Shown piece by piece: positions 43,210 to 43,876 of a stretch of 43,876 nt of DNA; position 1 is the first letter of the stretch, and the number at the start of each line of letters is the position of its first letter. Both the position numbers and the translations under genes were made by a program. This DNA comes from Apophysomyces variabilis (Eukaryota > Mucoromycota > Mucoromycetes > Mucorales > Mucoraceae): NCBI GenBank assembly GCA_002749535.1, contig MZZL01000138.1, positions 458,262 to 502,137 of the forward strand. The letters run 5' to 3'. The notes beneath the pieces are model-generated. The model saw nothing but the letters and a program-made list of their open reading frames with translations, ran no database searches and had not been told where the DNA came from.

Positions 43210-43876
43210 ATATAAAAAGAGAAAGAAGAAAAAGAACAAATGTTATTTAAACTTTCTGCTACTAGGAAGAGGTCTTCACACAGTACAGAAAGCGAAAATG
43301 ACCTCTTCCAATGTTTAGTAGTAGCTTGGTCCCAGACAAACTGTCTAAAACGAGATGTATCCTTGGAGACGCAATAAGAAGAATTGGATGAAAGGTATGT
43401 TGAGTATTTATTAATCTAACTGATTGAATGCACAATTTACATATAAAAGTTAACCTGGCGAATCTACTACTACCCTACGAGTACCATGTTTGACGGGAAC
43501 GCGCCCCTACCAAGCTCAATCCCGTCCACTAGCCGATCCTTAGGACGCAGGAATCTTTTGAAGCATTGGCTAACTCCACTAGTGCATACCAGTACAACAC
43601 AGAATTCAAAGATGCATTGTGTTAACTGGTTACTTTGACGTGGAGCTAACCATGCCCCAAAAGACTCCCTGCCGGCTCCTAGGAGCTGGTGTCCTAAAAA
43701 TCCCGCACAGCCAGCTCCCGATAGAGGAGCAGACCAGCCATGATGACCAAGCCAGGTCACCATGACTTTGCACCAACCGGCTTCTCCGGGATCCCAGAGA
43801 AACTAGCCAGTGACAAGGATCAAGACAAACACAAGTCATGAAGCACAAACAGGACTTACAGCCGATCCACCAAGGC
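43210..43876 (-). repeat. 667-bp dispersed repeat, right copy (inverted, cut by window end)
   Basis: Reverse complement of 1204-1870, nearly identical. It includes the internal hairpin (43265-43309) and the two overlapping ORFs. The inner boundary is at 43210, with a different flank from the left copy. The window ends inside the repeat, which is typical for a contig broken at a multi-copy sequence. Confidence 0.9.

Noticed and set aside
1204..43876. A 42-kb giant transposon bounded by the 667-bp inverted repeats
   Set aside because: The interior holds housekeeping genes expected to be essential (kinesin-1, p150Glued, RNase H2B, CMTR1, Vma12, PUS10). The right repeat is cut by the window end, so true termini cannot be seen. 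Two insertions of a common repeat explain the pattern better.
1..43876. CRISPR arrays, tRNA or rRNA genes
   Set aside because: I saw no regularly spaced direct repeats, no cloverleaf with a GGTTCRANNCC-type box and no rRNA-like segment on either strand.

Overview
This is a eukaryotic contig from a filamentous fungus, most likely an early-diverging one of the Mucoromycota (Mucorales-like). The genes are cut by many short (about 45-60 nt) GT-AG introns and lie close together. Housekeeping proteins have fungal forms: a conventional kinesin with an IAK tail, p150Glued dynactin and Vma12. The transposon set also fits this group: a GCM-domain Mutator-like transposase, an Ndc10/GCR1_C-type Crypton recombinase and a Fanzor nuclease. 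The species assignment is inference.

Layout. Positions 1-1870 are repeat-rich, with a purine-rich tract, a MITE-like palindrome, a 16-bp hairpin and one copy of a dispersed repeat (1204-1870). Positions 3954-26812 form a normal gene-dense block: a PPOX/flavin-reductase-like protein (-), kinesin-1 heavy chain (-), dynactin p150Glued (-), RNase H2 subunit B (+), cap methyltransferase CMTR1 (-), Vma12 (+), PUS10 (-) and an ABHD4/5-like hydrolase (-). From about 26.8 kb to the end the window is accessory and transposon-rich. It holds an apparently intact seven-exon Fanzor (-, 28310-32549), a Mutator-like transposase with an N-terminal GCM zinc domain and a C-terminal ubiquitin-specific-protease-like domain (+, 35688-39113), a decayed tyrosine-recombinase gene (-, about 40532-42543), a possible serine-recombinase-like fragment (+, about 42980-43162), and a second copy of the 667-bp repeat in inverted orientation that runs off the window end (43210-43876).

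Main point of interest. The Fanzor can be assembled by hand into one open frame of about 1,307 aa. It carries the complete C-terminal signature of this eukaryotic TnpB-like RNA-guided nuclease family: RuvC-I Asp, [TS][TS]xx before a C4 zinc finger, then RD. Its 3' end overlaps two small hairpins that are candidates for part of an omega RNA. It lies divergently 3.1 kb from a Mutator-like transposase gene that itself has an unusual USP-like extension. Functional links among the housekeeping genes are limited: kinesin-1 and p150Glued, both microtubule transport proteins, are adjacent and co-oriented; RNASEH2B and dynactin share a 278-bp divergent promoter region; Vma12 and PUS10 converge with only 27 bp between stop codons.

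Limits. Exon joins were made by eye from reading frame and splice-site logic. No similarity search was run.
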